From NCBI GenBank assembly GCA_045602425.1, contig JAZSBO010000026.1, positions 62,001-126,000 on the forward strand: DNA of 64,000 bases, read 5' to 3'. The notes under the pieces were generated by a model. It had not been told where the DNA came from, made no database searches, and saw nothing but the letters and a program-made list of their open reading frames with translations. The DNA is from RGIG9608 sp045602425. GTDB lineage: Bacteria; Bacteroidota; Bacteroidia; Bacteroidales; Paludibacteraceae. The translations under genes and the position numbers were made by a program. This document shows, in pieces, positions 52,355 through 61,121 of the stretch (the stretch's first letter is position 1; every line of letters begins with the position of its first letter).

Positions 52355-52612
52355 TCACTCTTTTTTCTGATAAAAATCGGAGTAATAAGCAAAAAAATCT
52401 TCATTCAAAACTTGTGAAATTTTCAAAAGAAGTTCGGCGTGCAGGTGCTGTTGTTTAAGAATTTTTGGTCCGTTCGACACATCGGTGCAAAGCTGACGAG
52501 CGAGCCACGCAGCACTACGTTGTTGGCGTTGCAGACTTCGTTTTATTATTTCTCCGATATGAAAATCTTCCGTTTCGGGCATAAAAAAAGGCGTTAAATC
52601 ATTCTTCCTCAT
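52355..52612 (-). CDS. XRE-type helix-turn-helix protein
   Basis: 85 residues; the core HIGEIIKRSLQRQQRSAAWLARQLCTDVSNGPKILKQ and the ELLLKISQVLNEDFFAYYS helix match the small XRE-type regulators that are abundant in Bacteroidota. It likely binds DNA as a dimer. A long imperfect hairpin (52619-52733) ends 6 bases before its start codon. An alternative start at 52582 (MPETEDF) would lack 10 residues. The distance to the divergent porin gene is about 300 bases. Confidence 0.8.
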   Translation of the reverse strand: MRKNDLTPFFMPETEDFHIGEIIKRSLQRQQRSAAWLARQLCTDVSNGPKILKQQHLHAELLLKISQVLNEDFFAYYSDFYQKKE

Positions 52613-52618
52613 CTAACA

Positions 52619-52733
52619 CCAATAGGCTCCGCCAAGAACCTTGCACCTTAAACAAGTCGGAATAATCCACGCCAAAGAGCGTGAATATTCGCTTACTTAT
52701 TCTTGGGTACTAAAATTTGGCGGATTTTATTGG
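52619..52733 (-). promoter_or_regulatory. Long leader hairpin upstream of the XRE gene
   Basis: Imperfect inverted repeat centred on CAAAGA (52673-52678): CCAATA/TATTGG, TCCGCCAA/TTGGCGGA, CAAG, GAATA and CACGC/GCGTG pair across about 115 bases. Its 5' end on the minus strand follows a TAACTTTG -7-like box (52803-52796), so the hairpin would be in the mRNA leader. Confidence 0.5.
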
Positions 52734-52881
52734 TACAAGAACAAGAGCAAATGCTCATTACAAAAAAACATCTTCGCTCTTCACGAAGAATGCGACAAAG
52801 TTACAAAACAGAATTAAATCTTTTTCAATAAAACATTTTGCTTTGCTACAATCAGAGAAAACCTTTTTAAGCATTAAGATG

Positions 52882-52899
52882 TTTATTCTTAAGAATAAA
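52882..52899 (+). promoter_or_regulatory. 18-bp perfect palindrome before the porin gene
   Basis: TTTATTCTTAAGAATAAA, a perfect palindrome, ends 10 bases before the porin ATG. It may be an operator or a simple AT-rich stem in the leader. Confidence 0.55.
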
Positions 52900-52909
52900 T
52901 TTTCTATTT

Positions 52910-54214
52910 ATGAAGAGAACGATATTTATAGGTTTTTGTTTAGCTGTATGCTGCAGTATGTATGCTCAACCTACACCAAGTCGCGTAGAACAACATATCG
53001 ACTCACTAAAAAGAAGTCATCGCATTACCTATATAGGTAAAAACGATTCTATACAAGCCATTGACGAACGCTCAATGCTCGATATTTTCTACTACGATCA
53101 ATTTCGACACGCACAAGACCCTCGAACGCCTTATTTTCTTTTTATGAGTCGCGATGCGGAATTTGCTTTAGGCATTGGCGGTGTAGTACGTATGCGTTGT
53201 TGGTTCGATTGGAATGGTTCAATGCCAAACAATGCATTCAGTCCGTACAATATTTCTATACCGTACAATCCTGCTCAATCGCGTTGGTTGGGATTTACAC
53301 CTTCGGGAACAGCACTCTATTTCCGAATGCTTGGCAGAAACACCAAAGTTGGCGACTATCAACTATATATAGAAGCAAATTTCAATGGTTACGACCAACG
53401 CGATTTTTTACTCAAAAAAGCTTATGTTACTTTGAATGATTGGACCGTAGGATATGCCCCATCAACCTTTAGCGACCCAACAGCAGAGCCAATGCTCGTA
53501 GATGGGCAAGGTCCAAATGCGTATATCAATACAACAACAGTACTCGTGCGTTGGATGCACACATTCAAAAAACATTATGTGGTAGCCGCTTCGGTAGAAA
53601 TGCCTCAATCGTTTGTCGATGGCAACGACAGCACTACGCAAAGCCTGAGAGATTGGATTCCAAATTTAGCGTGCTTTGCACAATACGAATGGACAGACAA
53701 TCAGCACATCCGCCTATCAGGTATTTTTCGAACGCTTCCCTATCGCAACAACATTGAAAATCGCAATAAAAATACTTTCGGATGGGGCATTCGATTTAGC
53801 TCCATAGTGCGACCTTGGAAACCGCTCACACTTTATGCTATGGCAAACTATGGCAGTGGAATCAGCAGTTTCACAGGCGACCTCATTATGGGCAAATACG
53901 ACCTCGTAAATCATCCGAATATTGCAGGCGAGATGTATGCTCCAAGTTTAGCAGGTTGGTATGGTGGTATTCAATACAACTTCTTACCACAATTATTTAG
54001 CAGTTTCACGTTCGGTATGCTTCACTATCTTCCACAACATTCAGTAAATCCCGATAGTTATAAAAACGGAATGTACGGTGCCGTGAATCTATTTTGGAAT
54101 ATCACTCCACGCATCCAAATAGGTGCCGAATACAATTTTGGTAGGCGTAAGAACTTTAACGGTGAACACCGATGGGCACAACGTGTGAGCGTAATGTCTC
54201 AATTTAGTTTCTAA
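52910..54214 (+). CDS. Outer-membrane porin-like protein (DcaP-like)
   Basis: A 434-residue beta-barrel: signal peptide (MKRTIFIGFCLAVCCSMYAQ), a coiled segment (about 25-60), then repeated amphipathic strands with the FWDxx and WSP-type aromatic pattern and the C-terminal aromatic residue of SQFSF. It resembles the DcaP-like porins found across Gram-negative bacteria. Substrate not determined. The ATG at 52910 is preceded by an 18-bp palindrome and the gene is divergent from the XRE regulator. Confidence 0.82.
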   Translation: MKRTIFIGFCLAVCCSMYAQPTPSRVEQHIDSLKRSHRITYIGKNDSIQAIDERSMLDIFYYDQFRHAQDPRTPYFLFMSRDAEFALGIGGVVRMRCWFDWNGSMPNNAFSPYNISIPYNPAQSRWLGFTPSGTALYFRMLGRNTKVGDYQLYIEANFNGYDQRDFLLKKAYVTLNDWTVGYAPSTFSDPTAEPMLVDGQGPNAYINTTTVLVRWMHTFKKHYVVAASVEMPQSFVDGNDSTTQSLRDWIPNLACFAQYEWTDNQHIRLSGIFRTLPYRNNIENRNKNTFGWGIRFSSIVRPWKPLTLYAMANYGSGISSFTGDLIMGKYDLVNHPNIAGEMYAPSLAGWYGGIQYNFLPQLFSSFTFGMLHYLPQHSVNPDSYKNGMYGAVNLFWNITPRIQIGAEYNFGRRKNFNGEHRWAQRVSVMSQFSF

Positions 54215-54277
54215 AAAAGTAGCTTCCCATCTCATTGTTAAATAATACTAATTCTCAAAACTTCTCTGTCAATTTAG

Positions 54278-54285
54278 TATCTTTG
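54278..54285 (+). promoter_or_regulatory. -7 box of terC
   Basis: TATCTTTG matches TAnnTTTG; the ATG is 72 bases downstream, so the leader is fairly long. No -33 box identified. Confidence 0.4.
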
Positions 54286-54357
54286 CCGCCGATTTAGAAA
54301 GAATGCGTTTTAAAACGTAGCGACAAAACAAAATGCTAATTCTAACCTAATTAAATT

Positions 54358-55404
54358 ATGACAGAGATTTTATTCATGGGAGGTTTTTTGCTATTAGTAG
54401 CATTACTTCTGACACTTGACTTGGGAGTTTTTCACAAAAAAGACCACGTTATTTCATTCAAAGAAGCTACAGTATGGACATGTGTTTGGATTGGAACGGC
54501 ACTGCTCTTTTGCTTATTCATCTTTTTCAAAGCCGAATGGATTCACGGAATTGAAACTATGGAGCAACTTGTTGCCATAAATGCTCAACACGGACATAAT
54601 TTGGCTCTCGAAGGATTGTCGTTCGAAGAAGGAATAAAACTTTATCGCAATGCGATGTCGATTGAGTATCTTACTGGATATTTGGTAGAAAAATCGCTTT
54701 CCATTGATAATATTTTCGTGATGATAATGATTTTTATGGCATTTAATGTCGAAAAAATATATTACCATCGTGTTCTTTTTTACGGAATTCTTGGAGCAAT
54801 TGTATTGCGTTTCATTTTCATATTTGCTGCTGCCGCATTGATTCAAAAATTCCATTGGATTTTGATTCTTTTCGGTTTAATCCTGATTTTTACTGGTGTG
54901 AAAATGTTTTTACAACGCAATAAAAAAGAAGATGTCGATGTTAAGCACCATCCTGTGGTAAAGTTTCTGACAAAATACAAATTGGCAACTTCGCAATTTC
55001 ATAATCACGATTTTTTCCTAAAATCAAAAGAAACTGGAAAATGGTTGGCTACACCGCTTTTCGTTGTGCTTCTTATAGTCGAATTCTCTGATGTTATTTT
55101 TGCATTCGACTCAATTCCTGCCATTTTCTCAATCACGCAAGATCCTTATATTGTATTTTTCTCCAACATTTTTGCAATTTTAGGTTTGCGTTCTCTATTC
55201 TTTATGCTTGAAAGCGTGATGGACAAATTCCACTATCTAAAAATTGGATTGGCGGTGTTGCTCACTTTCATTGGAGTAAAAATGCTTTTACCTGATTTAT
55301 GTGGAGTTCATATTGAAACAAATACTTCTCTTTTGGTAATTCTTGGAGTACTTATTGTAAGCATCGTAGCTTCACTGATTTTTCCACCAAAAACTGAAGA
55401 ATAA
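54358..55404 (+). CDS. TerC family integral membrane protein
   Basis: A 348-residue membrane protein with about nine hydrophobic segments and the TerC signatures LTLDLGVFHKKD, EKSLSIDNIFVMIMIF and IVEFSDVIFAFDSIPAIFSIT. TerC proteins have been linked to metal (manganese) export and tellurite resistance; which applies here is not seen. It stands alone with a strong terminator directly after it (55427-55452). Confidence 0.93.
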   Translation: MTEILFMGGFLLLVALLLTLDLGVFHKKDHVISFKEATVWTCVWIGTALLFCLFIFFKAEWIHGIETMEQLVAINAQHGHNLALEGLSFEEGIKLYRNAMSIEYLTGYLVEKSLSIDNIFVMIMIFMAFNVEKIYYHRVLFYGILGAIVLRFIFIFAAAALIQKFHWILILFGLILIFTGVKMFLQRNKKEDVDVKHHPVVKFLTKYKLATSQFHNHDFFLKSKETGKWLATPLFVVLLIVEFSDVIFAFDSIPAIFSITQDPYIVFFSNIFAILGLRSLFFMLESVMDKFHYLKIGLAVLLTFIGVKMLLPDLCGVHIETNTSLLVILGVLIVSIVASLIFPPKTEE

Positions 55405-55426
55405 ATATAACCTATGTTCATTACTA

Positions 55427-55452
55427 AAAAAGGAGGGAATTTCCCTCCTTTT
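55427..55452. terminator. Bidirectional terminator
   Basis: AAAAAGGAGGGAA / TTCCCTCCTTTTT, between the convergent terC and DUF4465 genes. Confidence 0.9.
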
Positions 55453-55456
55453 TCTT

Positions 55457-56203
55457 TTAATACTCAATTTCAATATCATCAATACAAACGTACGACGGTG
55501 TATTCAAACCATATTCTCCAACATCACTCCCTTCAACAAAAATTCTTACTTCATCTACAATTCCTAATGCCGTAAGATTCACACTTGTCCAATCCTTGCA
55601 AATATAGTTTAATCCATTTCGAAAATCTGCTAAATAGAATTCAACTTTCCCTGTAGATTTAGCTTCAAAATAACCTTCAAAAACAACCTTAAACCAATCA
55701 TTTGCACCCAATGCTGTGGTGAAATCATCACCATTTTTAATGGTTAAATAAACATAAGTAGAGTTGTTCACTTTTAAACTCTTTACACGACTTGGACGTT
55801 TTTCGAATGTAAATCGCGAATTTTCAGGAGCATACGAAGAATAATACACAACTGCAAATTTTTCTGAACCATTAGATCCTCCCGTATTGAAAACACTATA
55901 CTGATTGCTGAATCCAGCTGTTATCGTATCCGTTTGATTCGATATGCAAAACCCTCCATTGCTATATCCACCATATTCGTTTACATAGTCATTCGTAAAC
56001 CAAACACTATCAAGCAAAAAACCTCCACTCATATCCGACCCATCCCATACAGAAGCATTACCCAACTCAAAATTTTCGAAAGTTATCGTAAAACTCTGAT
56101 CTGAATTATCTGTTGAATCGTCTATTTTATCTATCTGATTATCACAAGCTATAAAAGCAAATAAAATAATAACTATTTGAACTATTAAATACAATGTTTT
56201 CAT
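55457..56203 (-). CDS. DUF4465-domain lipoprotein
   Basis: A 248-residue lipoprotein: lipobox AFIAC and an Asp/Ser-rich region (about 20-38), then a beta-sandwich matching DUF4465 (FENFELGNASVWDGSDMSGGF, GGYSNGGFCISNQ, EKFAVVYYSS, SLKVNNSTYVYLTIKNGD, and a final IDDIEIEY). Role unknown; surface or periplasmic carbohydrate-related function is inferred from the family's usual context. A CAAAAATA -7 box lies upstream on the minus strand (56227-56234). Confidence 0.83.
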   Translation of the reverse strand: MKTLYLIVQIVIILFAFIACDNQIDKIDDSTDNSDQSFTITFENFELGNASVWDGSDMSGGFLLDSVWFTNDYVNEYGGYSNGGFCISNQTDTITAGFSNQYSVFNTGGSNGSEKFAVVYYSSYAPENSRFTFEKRPSRVKSLKVNNSTYVYLTIKNGDDFTTALGANDWFKVVFEGYFEAKSTGKVEFYLADFRNGLNYICKDWTSVNLTALGIVDEVRIFVEGSDVGEYGLNTPSYVCIDDIEIEY

Positions 56204-56290
56204 AAAAAAAGATTTTGATTTTACTGCAAAAATAAATCTTTTTCATTAATGCAGAATATCAACCCATAACCTTTAGGTCTTTCTTTTTTG

Positions 56291-56298
56291 TATCTTTG
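56291..56298 (+). promoter_or_regulatory. -7 box of prfC
   Basis: TATCTTTG (56291-56298) 22 bases before the ATG at 56321; -33 TTTA at 56272-56275 is only partial. Confidence 0.5.
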
Positions 56299-56320
56299 CA
56301 CCTCAAAAAAAGAAATATTT

Positions 56321-57898
56321 ATGACTTTAGAACAAGAAATACAACGCCGACGGACGTTTGCCATTATCTCTCACCCCGACGCAGGAAAAACCACACTAAC
56401 CGAAAAACTTTTGCTTTTTGGTGGTGCTATTCACGTGGCTGGTGCCGTAAAATCAAACAAAATAAAAAAAACAGCTACATCCGATTGGATGGAGATAGAA
56501 AAGCAACGTGGAATATCGGTTGCCACTTCGGTAATGGGTTTTGAGTATCAAGATTTTAAGATAAATATTTTGGATACACCCGGGCACCAAGATTTTGCTG
56601 AAGATACTTATCGCACACTCACTGCCGTTGATAGCGTAATTATTGTAGTCGATTCGGCAAAAGGTGTAGAAACACAAACACGAAAATTGATGAATGTTTG
56701 CCGTATGCGAAAAACACCTGTTATTGTTTTCATTAACAAAATGGACCGCGAGGGAAAAGACCCATTTGATCTTCTTGACGAAATAGAATCCGAACTTCAA
56801 ATTCGTGTACGACCATTGAGCTTTCCTATAAATCAAGGTGCAAAATTCAAAGGTGTTTATAATATTTTCGAACAAAACTTAAATCTTTATACACCCAACA
56901 AGCAATACATCTCAGAGTGCATAGCGTTGAACGATGTCAATAGTAAAGATTTAGATGATTTTGTAGGAGAAAATGATGCAAATAAACTTCGCGATGATTT
57001 GGAATTGGTAAATGGTGTTTATGCTGAATTCAACGCCAACGAATACCTAAAAGGCGAAGTTGCTCCTGTGTTTTTTGGTAGTGCATTAAATAATTTTGGT
57101 GTAAAAGAACTACTCGATTGTTTTATCAGAATTGCACCATCTCCACGTCCTATAGAGGCTGTCGAACGAACTGTGAGTCCATACGAAGAACCCTTTTCGG
57201 GTTTTGTATTCAAAATTCATGCTAATATGGATCCAAACCATCGTTCGTGCATTGCTTTTGTAAAAATTTGTTCAGGACGTTTCGAACGAAATGGTAACTA
57301 CAAACATATCCGACACAACAAAATGATGCGTTTTAGTAGCCCAACCGCATTTATGGCACAGAAAAAAGAAACCGTAGATGAAGCTTTTGCTGGCGACATA
57401 GTAGGTTTGCCCGACAACGGAACATTCAAAATTGGTGATACACTGACCGAAGGCGAAAACATTCATTTTAAAGGATTACCAAGTTTTTCGCCCGAGATGT
57501 TTCGTTATGTCGAAAACGCTGACCCAATGAAAACCAAACAACTCGAAAAAGGGATTTCACAGCTGATGGACGAAGGCGTTGCACAACTCTTTGTCAGTGA
57601 ATACAACAATCGAAAAATTATCGGTACGGTTGGGCAACTTCAGTTCGAAGTAATACAGTATCGTCTTTTACACGAATATGGTGCTCAATGCCGATTTGAA
57701 CCAATTTCGCTCTACAAAGCCTGTTGGATAGAAAGCGATGATGCTACTGCTTTAGAATTGTTCAAAAAACGAAAATTCCAATATATGGCAAAAGATCGCG
57801 AAGGTCGAGACGTTTTCATGGCGGATTCATCGTATATTTTACAAATGGCACAGCAAGATTTTGAAAAAATACGATTCCATTTTACAAGCGAATTCTAA
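56321..57898 (+). CDS. prfC: Peptide chain release factor 3
   Basis: RF3 is a GTPase that recycles RF1/RF2 from the ribosome after termination. The 525-residue protein has the G1 motif SHPDAGKTTLTEKLL, G3 DTPGHQDFAED, G4 NKMD, and the RF3-specific C-terminal domains (FVSEYNNRKIIGTVGQLQFEVIQYRLLHEYGA). The ORF could start upstream at 56288, but the ATG at 56321 (MTLEQEIQRRRTF) matches the family. The next gene starts one base after its stop and is probably cotranscribed. Confidence 0.97.
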   Translation: MTLEQEIQRRRTFAIISHPDAGKTTLTEKLLLFGGAIHVAGAVKSNKIKKTATSDWMEIEKQRGISVATSVMGFEYQDFKINILDTPGHQDFAEDTYRTLTAVDSVIIVVDSAKGVETQTRKLMNVCRMRKTPVIVFINKMDREGKDPFDLLDEIESELQIRVRPLSFPINQGAKFKGVYNIFEQNLNLYTPNKQYISECIALNDVNSKDLDDFVGENDANKLRDDLELVNGVYAEFNANEYLKGEVAPVFFGSALNNFGVKELLDCFIRIAPSPRPIEAVERTVSPYEEPFSGFVFKIHANMDPNHRSCIAFVKICSGRFERNGNYKHIRHNKMMRFSSPTAFMAQKKETVDEAFAGDIVGLPDNGTFKIGDTLTEGENIHFKGLPSFSPEMFRYVENADPMKTKQLEKGISQLMDEGVAQLFVSEYNNRKIIGTVGQLQFEVIQYRLLHEYGAQCRFEPISLYKACWIESDDATALELFKKRKFQYMAKDREGRDVFMADSSYILQMAQQDFEKIRFHFTSEF

Positions 57899-58480
57899 AT
57901 GCTAAAAAAAGAAAAACATTCCTTACCGTTTTTCCTACCCAAGCATTCAAAAATCCTGATGTTAGGAAGTTTCCATCCTCCAAAAAAACGTTGGTCGATG
58001 AATTTCTTTTATCCGAATTTTCAAAATGATATGTGGCGGATTTTTGGATATTTATTTTTCAATGATCGAGATTATTTCGTTGATTCATCGGCAAAATGTT
58101 TCCGTGAACAAGAAATTAAAAATTTTCTCGTAGAAAAAGGAATTGCCCTTGGCGATACAGCAACAGAGGTCATTCGCCTAAAAGAAAATGCTTCAGATAA
58201 ATTTTTAGAAATCACAAAAACGATTGACTTAATCGATGTTTTAGATAAAATTCCACACTGTGAAAGCATTGTTGTTACAGGTCAAAAAGCATTAGAAATA
58301 ATTTTACCATTACTACATTCAACAGAAGTACCAAAAATTGGAAATCACACAGAATGCCAATTCCAAGAGCGAAAAATCAGACTTTATCGTATGCCTTCAT
58401 CATCACGAGCATATCCTTTGGTCTTAGCAGAAAAAGCGTCTTTCTACAAGCAGATGTTTGAAAATGAGAACTTGCTATAA
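57899..58480 (+). CDS. Uracil-DNA glycosylase family protein
   Basis: A 193-residue protein with the UDG-superfamily fold pattern: SKILMLGSFHPPKKRWSMNFFYPN at the N terminus (motif A region), GDTATEV and MPSSSRAYPLVLAEK (motif B region). Some members excise uracil or other damaged bases, others are DNA-binding without known activity; the catalytic acid could not be confirmed by eye. It directly follows prfC on the same strand, an otherwise unrelated partner. Confidence 0.8.
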   Translation: MLKKEKHSLPFFLPKHSKILMLGSFHPPKKRWSMNFFYPNFQNDMWRIFGYLFFNDRDYFVDSSAKCFREQEIKNFLVEKGIALGDTATEVIRLKENASDKFLEITKTIDLIDVLDKIPHCESIVVTGQKALEIILPLLHSTEVPKIGNHTECQFQERKIRLYRMPSSSRAYPLVLAEKASFYKQMFENENLL

Positions 58481-58504
58481 ATAAAGAGGTCATAGACTAT
58501 GAAG

Positions 58505-58536
58505 TTTGGTATCTTTTACATAAAAATATATCTTTG
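58505..58536 (+). promoter_or_regulatory. Promoter of the lipoprotein-protease operon
   Basis: TTTG (58505-58508), 20 bases, then TATCTTTG (58529-58536): full Bacteroidota consensus with ideal spacing, 20 bases before the ATG. Confidence 0.8.
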
Positions 58537-58555
58537 CGAATAAAAAACGAAAAAG

Positions 58556-58978
58556 ATGAAAAAGTATCTTTTCTTAATAACAACATTATTATTAACAGCA
58601 TGTGTGGCAAAACGAGGGATAATAAGCCTTCCTGAAAATATAACCTACAATGCTGAATTTAAAGTACTATGGGCAGATTTCGCTGAGGAAACAAAAAACA
58701 AACGTTCGTTGAAAAATTATACTCCTTCTGACAAACTTATACAAAATCACAACTTAACGAAACAAGATGGAGAAGTTATTGTTTCAGGATTTTTATTTAC
58801 TGCCGAAGATTTTTCTATCCAAGATTTTGAAAACATCAAAGGTTCTTTAGTCAATTATAGGAAAGGTACTTTTACTTTTCGTATCCCTATTAAAAATATC
58901 GATAAAATGGTAAAAACAAAAGGGATTAAACGAATAGAAACTACTAAAAATGCAAACCTAAAAATAAACAAACTATGA
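58556..58978 (+). CDS. Lipoprotein resembling a free protease prodomain
   Basis: A 140-residue lipoprotein with lipobox LTAC (Cys16). Residues 76-128 (VSGFLFTAEDFS...FTFRIPIKNIDKMV...KRIE) align without gaps to residues 60-112 of the subtilase encoded next (VSGFLMLKSGYD...FTASIPLSKLDEIL...KRFE), with about a quarter of positions identical. In subtilases this region is the inhibitor-like prodomain (I9 type). The protein may act as a membrane-bound inhibitor or folding chaperone for the protease. The stop overlaps the protease ATG (ATGA), so the two are translationally coupled. Confidence 0.75.
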   Translation: MKKYLFLITTLLLTACVAKRGIISLPENITYNAEFKVLWADFAEETKNKRSLKNYTPSDKLIQNHNLTKQDGEVIVSGFLFTAEDFSIQDFENIKGSLVNYRKGTFTFRIPIKNIDKMVKTKGIKRIETTKNANLKINKL

Positions 58979-61119
58979 GAAAACTATTACTATTTTTATT
59001 GTGTATACCAACTTTTCTTATTGCACAAAACAAATTATCACCTTACACGAAGGTCTTCTTAAATCAACAAAAAGAAGTGCAAACTGAAGTGCAAAAAGTT
59101 GCATTAAAAAATCAATATTCTATCACTACAAACGATACTAACGAAGAGTGTGTGTCTGGATTTTTAATGCTAAAATCGGGATACGACACCGAAGAATTAG
59201 AATCTTTAGGTGTAGAGATCAATACTCGCTTGGATAGTATTTTCACAGCAAGCATTCCCCTCTCCAAATTAGATGAAATACTTAATTTCGATTATGTTAA
59301 ACGATTTGAAATGGGAACTCCTGTTTTTAATTCAATGAATACTGCTCGCAAGAAAGCATTTGTAGATGAAGTTCATAATGGAGAAGGCGGATTGCCTCAA
59401 GGTTATACAGGGAAAAACACTGTTATTGGTATTGTTGATGTGGGTTTACAATACGACCATATCAATTTTTATAATAAGGATAGAAGTAGCCTGCGAGTAA
59501 AACGTGTTTGGGATCAATCAAAAAATGGGACTACAAATAATCGCCCTTCAGGATTTACCTATGGACGCGAATACAAAACAGAACCAAGTATTCTTGCAGC
59601 AAAAAAAGATAACACAACTGACACTCACGGAACACACGTAGCAGGTATGGCAGCAGGTTCTACTTCATTCAAAAATTATGGTGGAGTTGCTCCAGATGCT
59701 GATTTATTTATGGTAAGTGTGAATACAAATCAAAACAATGCTATTATTGATGGTATAAAATATTGTTTTGATAATGCTGGAGGCAAACCTTGTGTAGTAA
59801 ATGTTAGTTGGGGATCTCACATTGGTCCGCACGATGGCACTTCAACTTTCGACCAAGTTTTAAATGCTCTTGTAGGCGAAAAACGGATTGTTGTTGGTAG
59901 TGCAGGGAATGAAGGAGGTGATTATATTCATTGTGGAAAAACATTGACAGACACAGATACTATCATAAAAGCACTTATAAAACCAGTTCAAGTTTATAGT
60001 AATAATTATGTTGTAGCTGATGTATGGGGAGATACAGCACAAGATTATCACCTACAATTATGTATATTTGATAGTTATGGAAACGAAGTATTTGAATCAA
60101 CCCAAATAGATACAATATCTGGTCAAAAAACAATATCACTTAATAACGGAGGTAGTGGAACTTTTCTTTGTGTGCCTGAATGGAATCCAACAAATAATAA
60201 AATTAATATTTATTTGCAGAGCACAAATGTTTCCCTAAATTCAGGATATTATTTAGGTTTTAAAATTTATGGTAAAAATGGTACAATAAACACTTGGGCC
60301 CAATATGGGAATTTTTACAGAAGCTCATTCGAAGGTTTCACTAATGGAGACAACTCGAGCTCCGTTGGCGAAATAGGAGGAACAGCAGAACGTATTATTA
60401 CCGTTGGCTCTTACAATACGGCTTCAGCAAGTCCAATCGGAGGGATATCATATTTCTCAAGTTTAGGACCTACAGCTGATGGTCGTACAAAACCCGATGT
60501 TATAGCTCCCGGCTGTGTTATAATATCATCAGTAAATGGTTATGCAGTATCGTCAGCTTCTGATATGGCGAATCTTACAGGAAATAACTTCTTACAAACA
60601 GAAACTTATAATGGAGTTAAATATCGCTACGGAAAATCGCAAGGCACATCCATGTCTTCACCATTTATGGCAGGTGTAATATCACTTTGGATGGAAAATG
60701 CACGTTTTATGACACCAGAATGCGTAAAAGAAGTATTAGCAAAAACATGTGACGAAGATTCTTATACAGGAGACACTACACCAAACAACTCTGCTGGATA
60801 CGGCAAGGTAAATGCTTTAAAAGGTTTAATAGAAACATTTTCGTTTTCAGCTGTCGAAGAAATAGAAAAATCTGATGCAACACTAATTTGTTATCCAAAC
60901 CCTGTTGTTGACGAACTAAAAATATTCTTCCCAAAATCAGATAAAAACGTTACCATTACTGTTTGGAATGCAAACGGACAATTAGTAAACCTACAAACAT
61001 TGGACACAATTGTAAATCTACAACAAGAATCTATTGATTTTTCAGCAATACCAAACGGATTCTATATTGTACGAATTGCAGGAGAAAAAACCTCTGAAAC
61101 ATTTAAAATACAAAAATAA
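58975..61119 (+). CDS. Secreted subtilisin-family (S8) protease with T9SS domain
   Basis: A 714-residue serine protease. Signal peptide (MRKLLLFLLCIPTFLIAQ), a prodomain (about residues 20-115), then the catalytic domain with Asp155 (IVDVGLQYDH), His218 (DTHGTHVAGMAAG) and Ser559 (GKSQGTSMSSPFMAG). An insert of about 100 residues lies between the Asp/His half and the Ser region. The last ~75 residues are a T9SS sorting domain (LICYPNPVVDELKIFF ... FKIQK). It should be exported to the surface. Coupled upstream to the prodomain-like lipoprotein. Confidence 0.93.
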   Translation: MRKLLLFLLCIPTFLIAQNKLSPYTKVFLNQQKEVQTEVQKVALKNQYSITTNDTNEECVSGFLMLKSGYDTEELESLGVEINTRLDSIFTASIPLSKLDEILNFDYVKRFEMGTPVFNSMNTARKKAFVDEVHNGEGGLPQGYTGKNTVIGIVDVGLQYDHINFYNKDRSSLRVKRVWDQSKNGTTNNRPSGFTYGREYKTEPSILAAKKDNTTDTHGTHVAGMAAGSTSFKNYGGVAPDADLFMVSVNTNQNNAIIDGIKYCFDNAGGKPCVVNVSWGSHIGPHDGTSTFDQVLNALVGEKRIVVGSAGNEGGDYIHCGKTLTDTDTIIKALIKPVQVYSNNYVVADVWGDTAQDYHLQLCIFDSYGNEVFESTQIDTISGQKTISLNNGGSGTFLCVPEWNPTNNKINIYLQSTNVSLNSGYYLGFKIYGKNGTINTWAQYGNFYRSSFEGFTNGDNSSSVGEIGGTAERIITVGSYNTASASPIGGISYFSSLGPTADGRTKPDVIAPGCVIISSVNGYAVSSASDMANLTGNNFLQTETYNGVKYRYGKSQGTSMSSPFMAGVISLWMENARFMTPECVKEVLAKTCDEDSYTGDTTPNNSAGYGKVNALKGLIETFSFSAVEEIEKSDATLICYPNPVVDELKIFFPKSDKNVTITVWNANGQLVNLQTLDTIVNLQQESIDFSAIPNGFYIVRIAGEKTSETFKIQK

Positions 61120-61121
61120 TT

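Noticed and set aside
52619..52733. SRP (4.5S) RNA gene
   Set aside because: The conserved GGUCAGGUCCGGAAGGAAGC apical motif is absent.
52717..53040. ORF in front of and overlapping the porin gene
   Set aside because: TTG start in the XRE/porin intergenic region, reads through the porin signal peptide region in another frame; no conserved feature.
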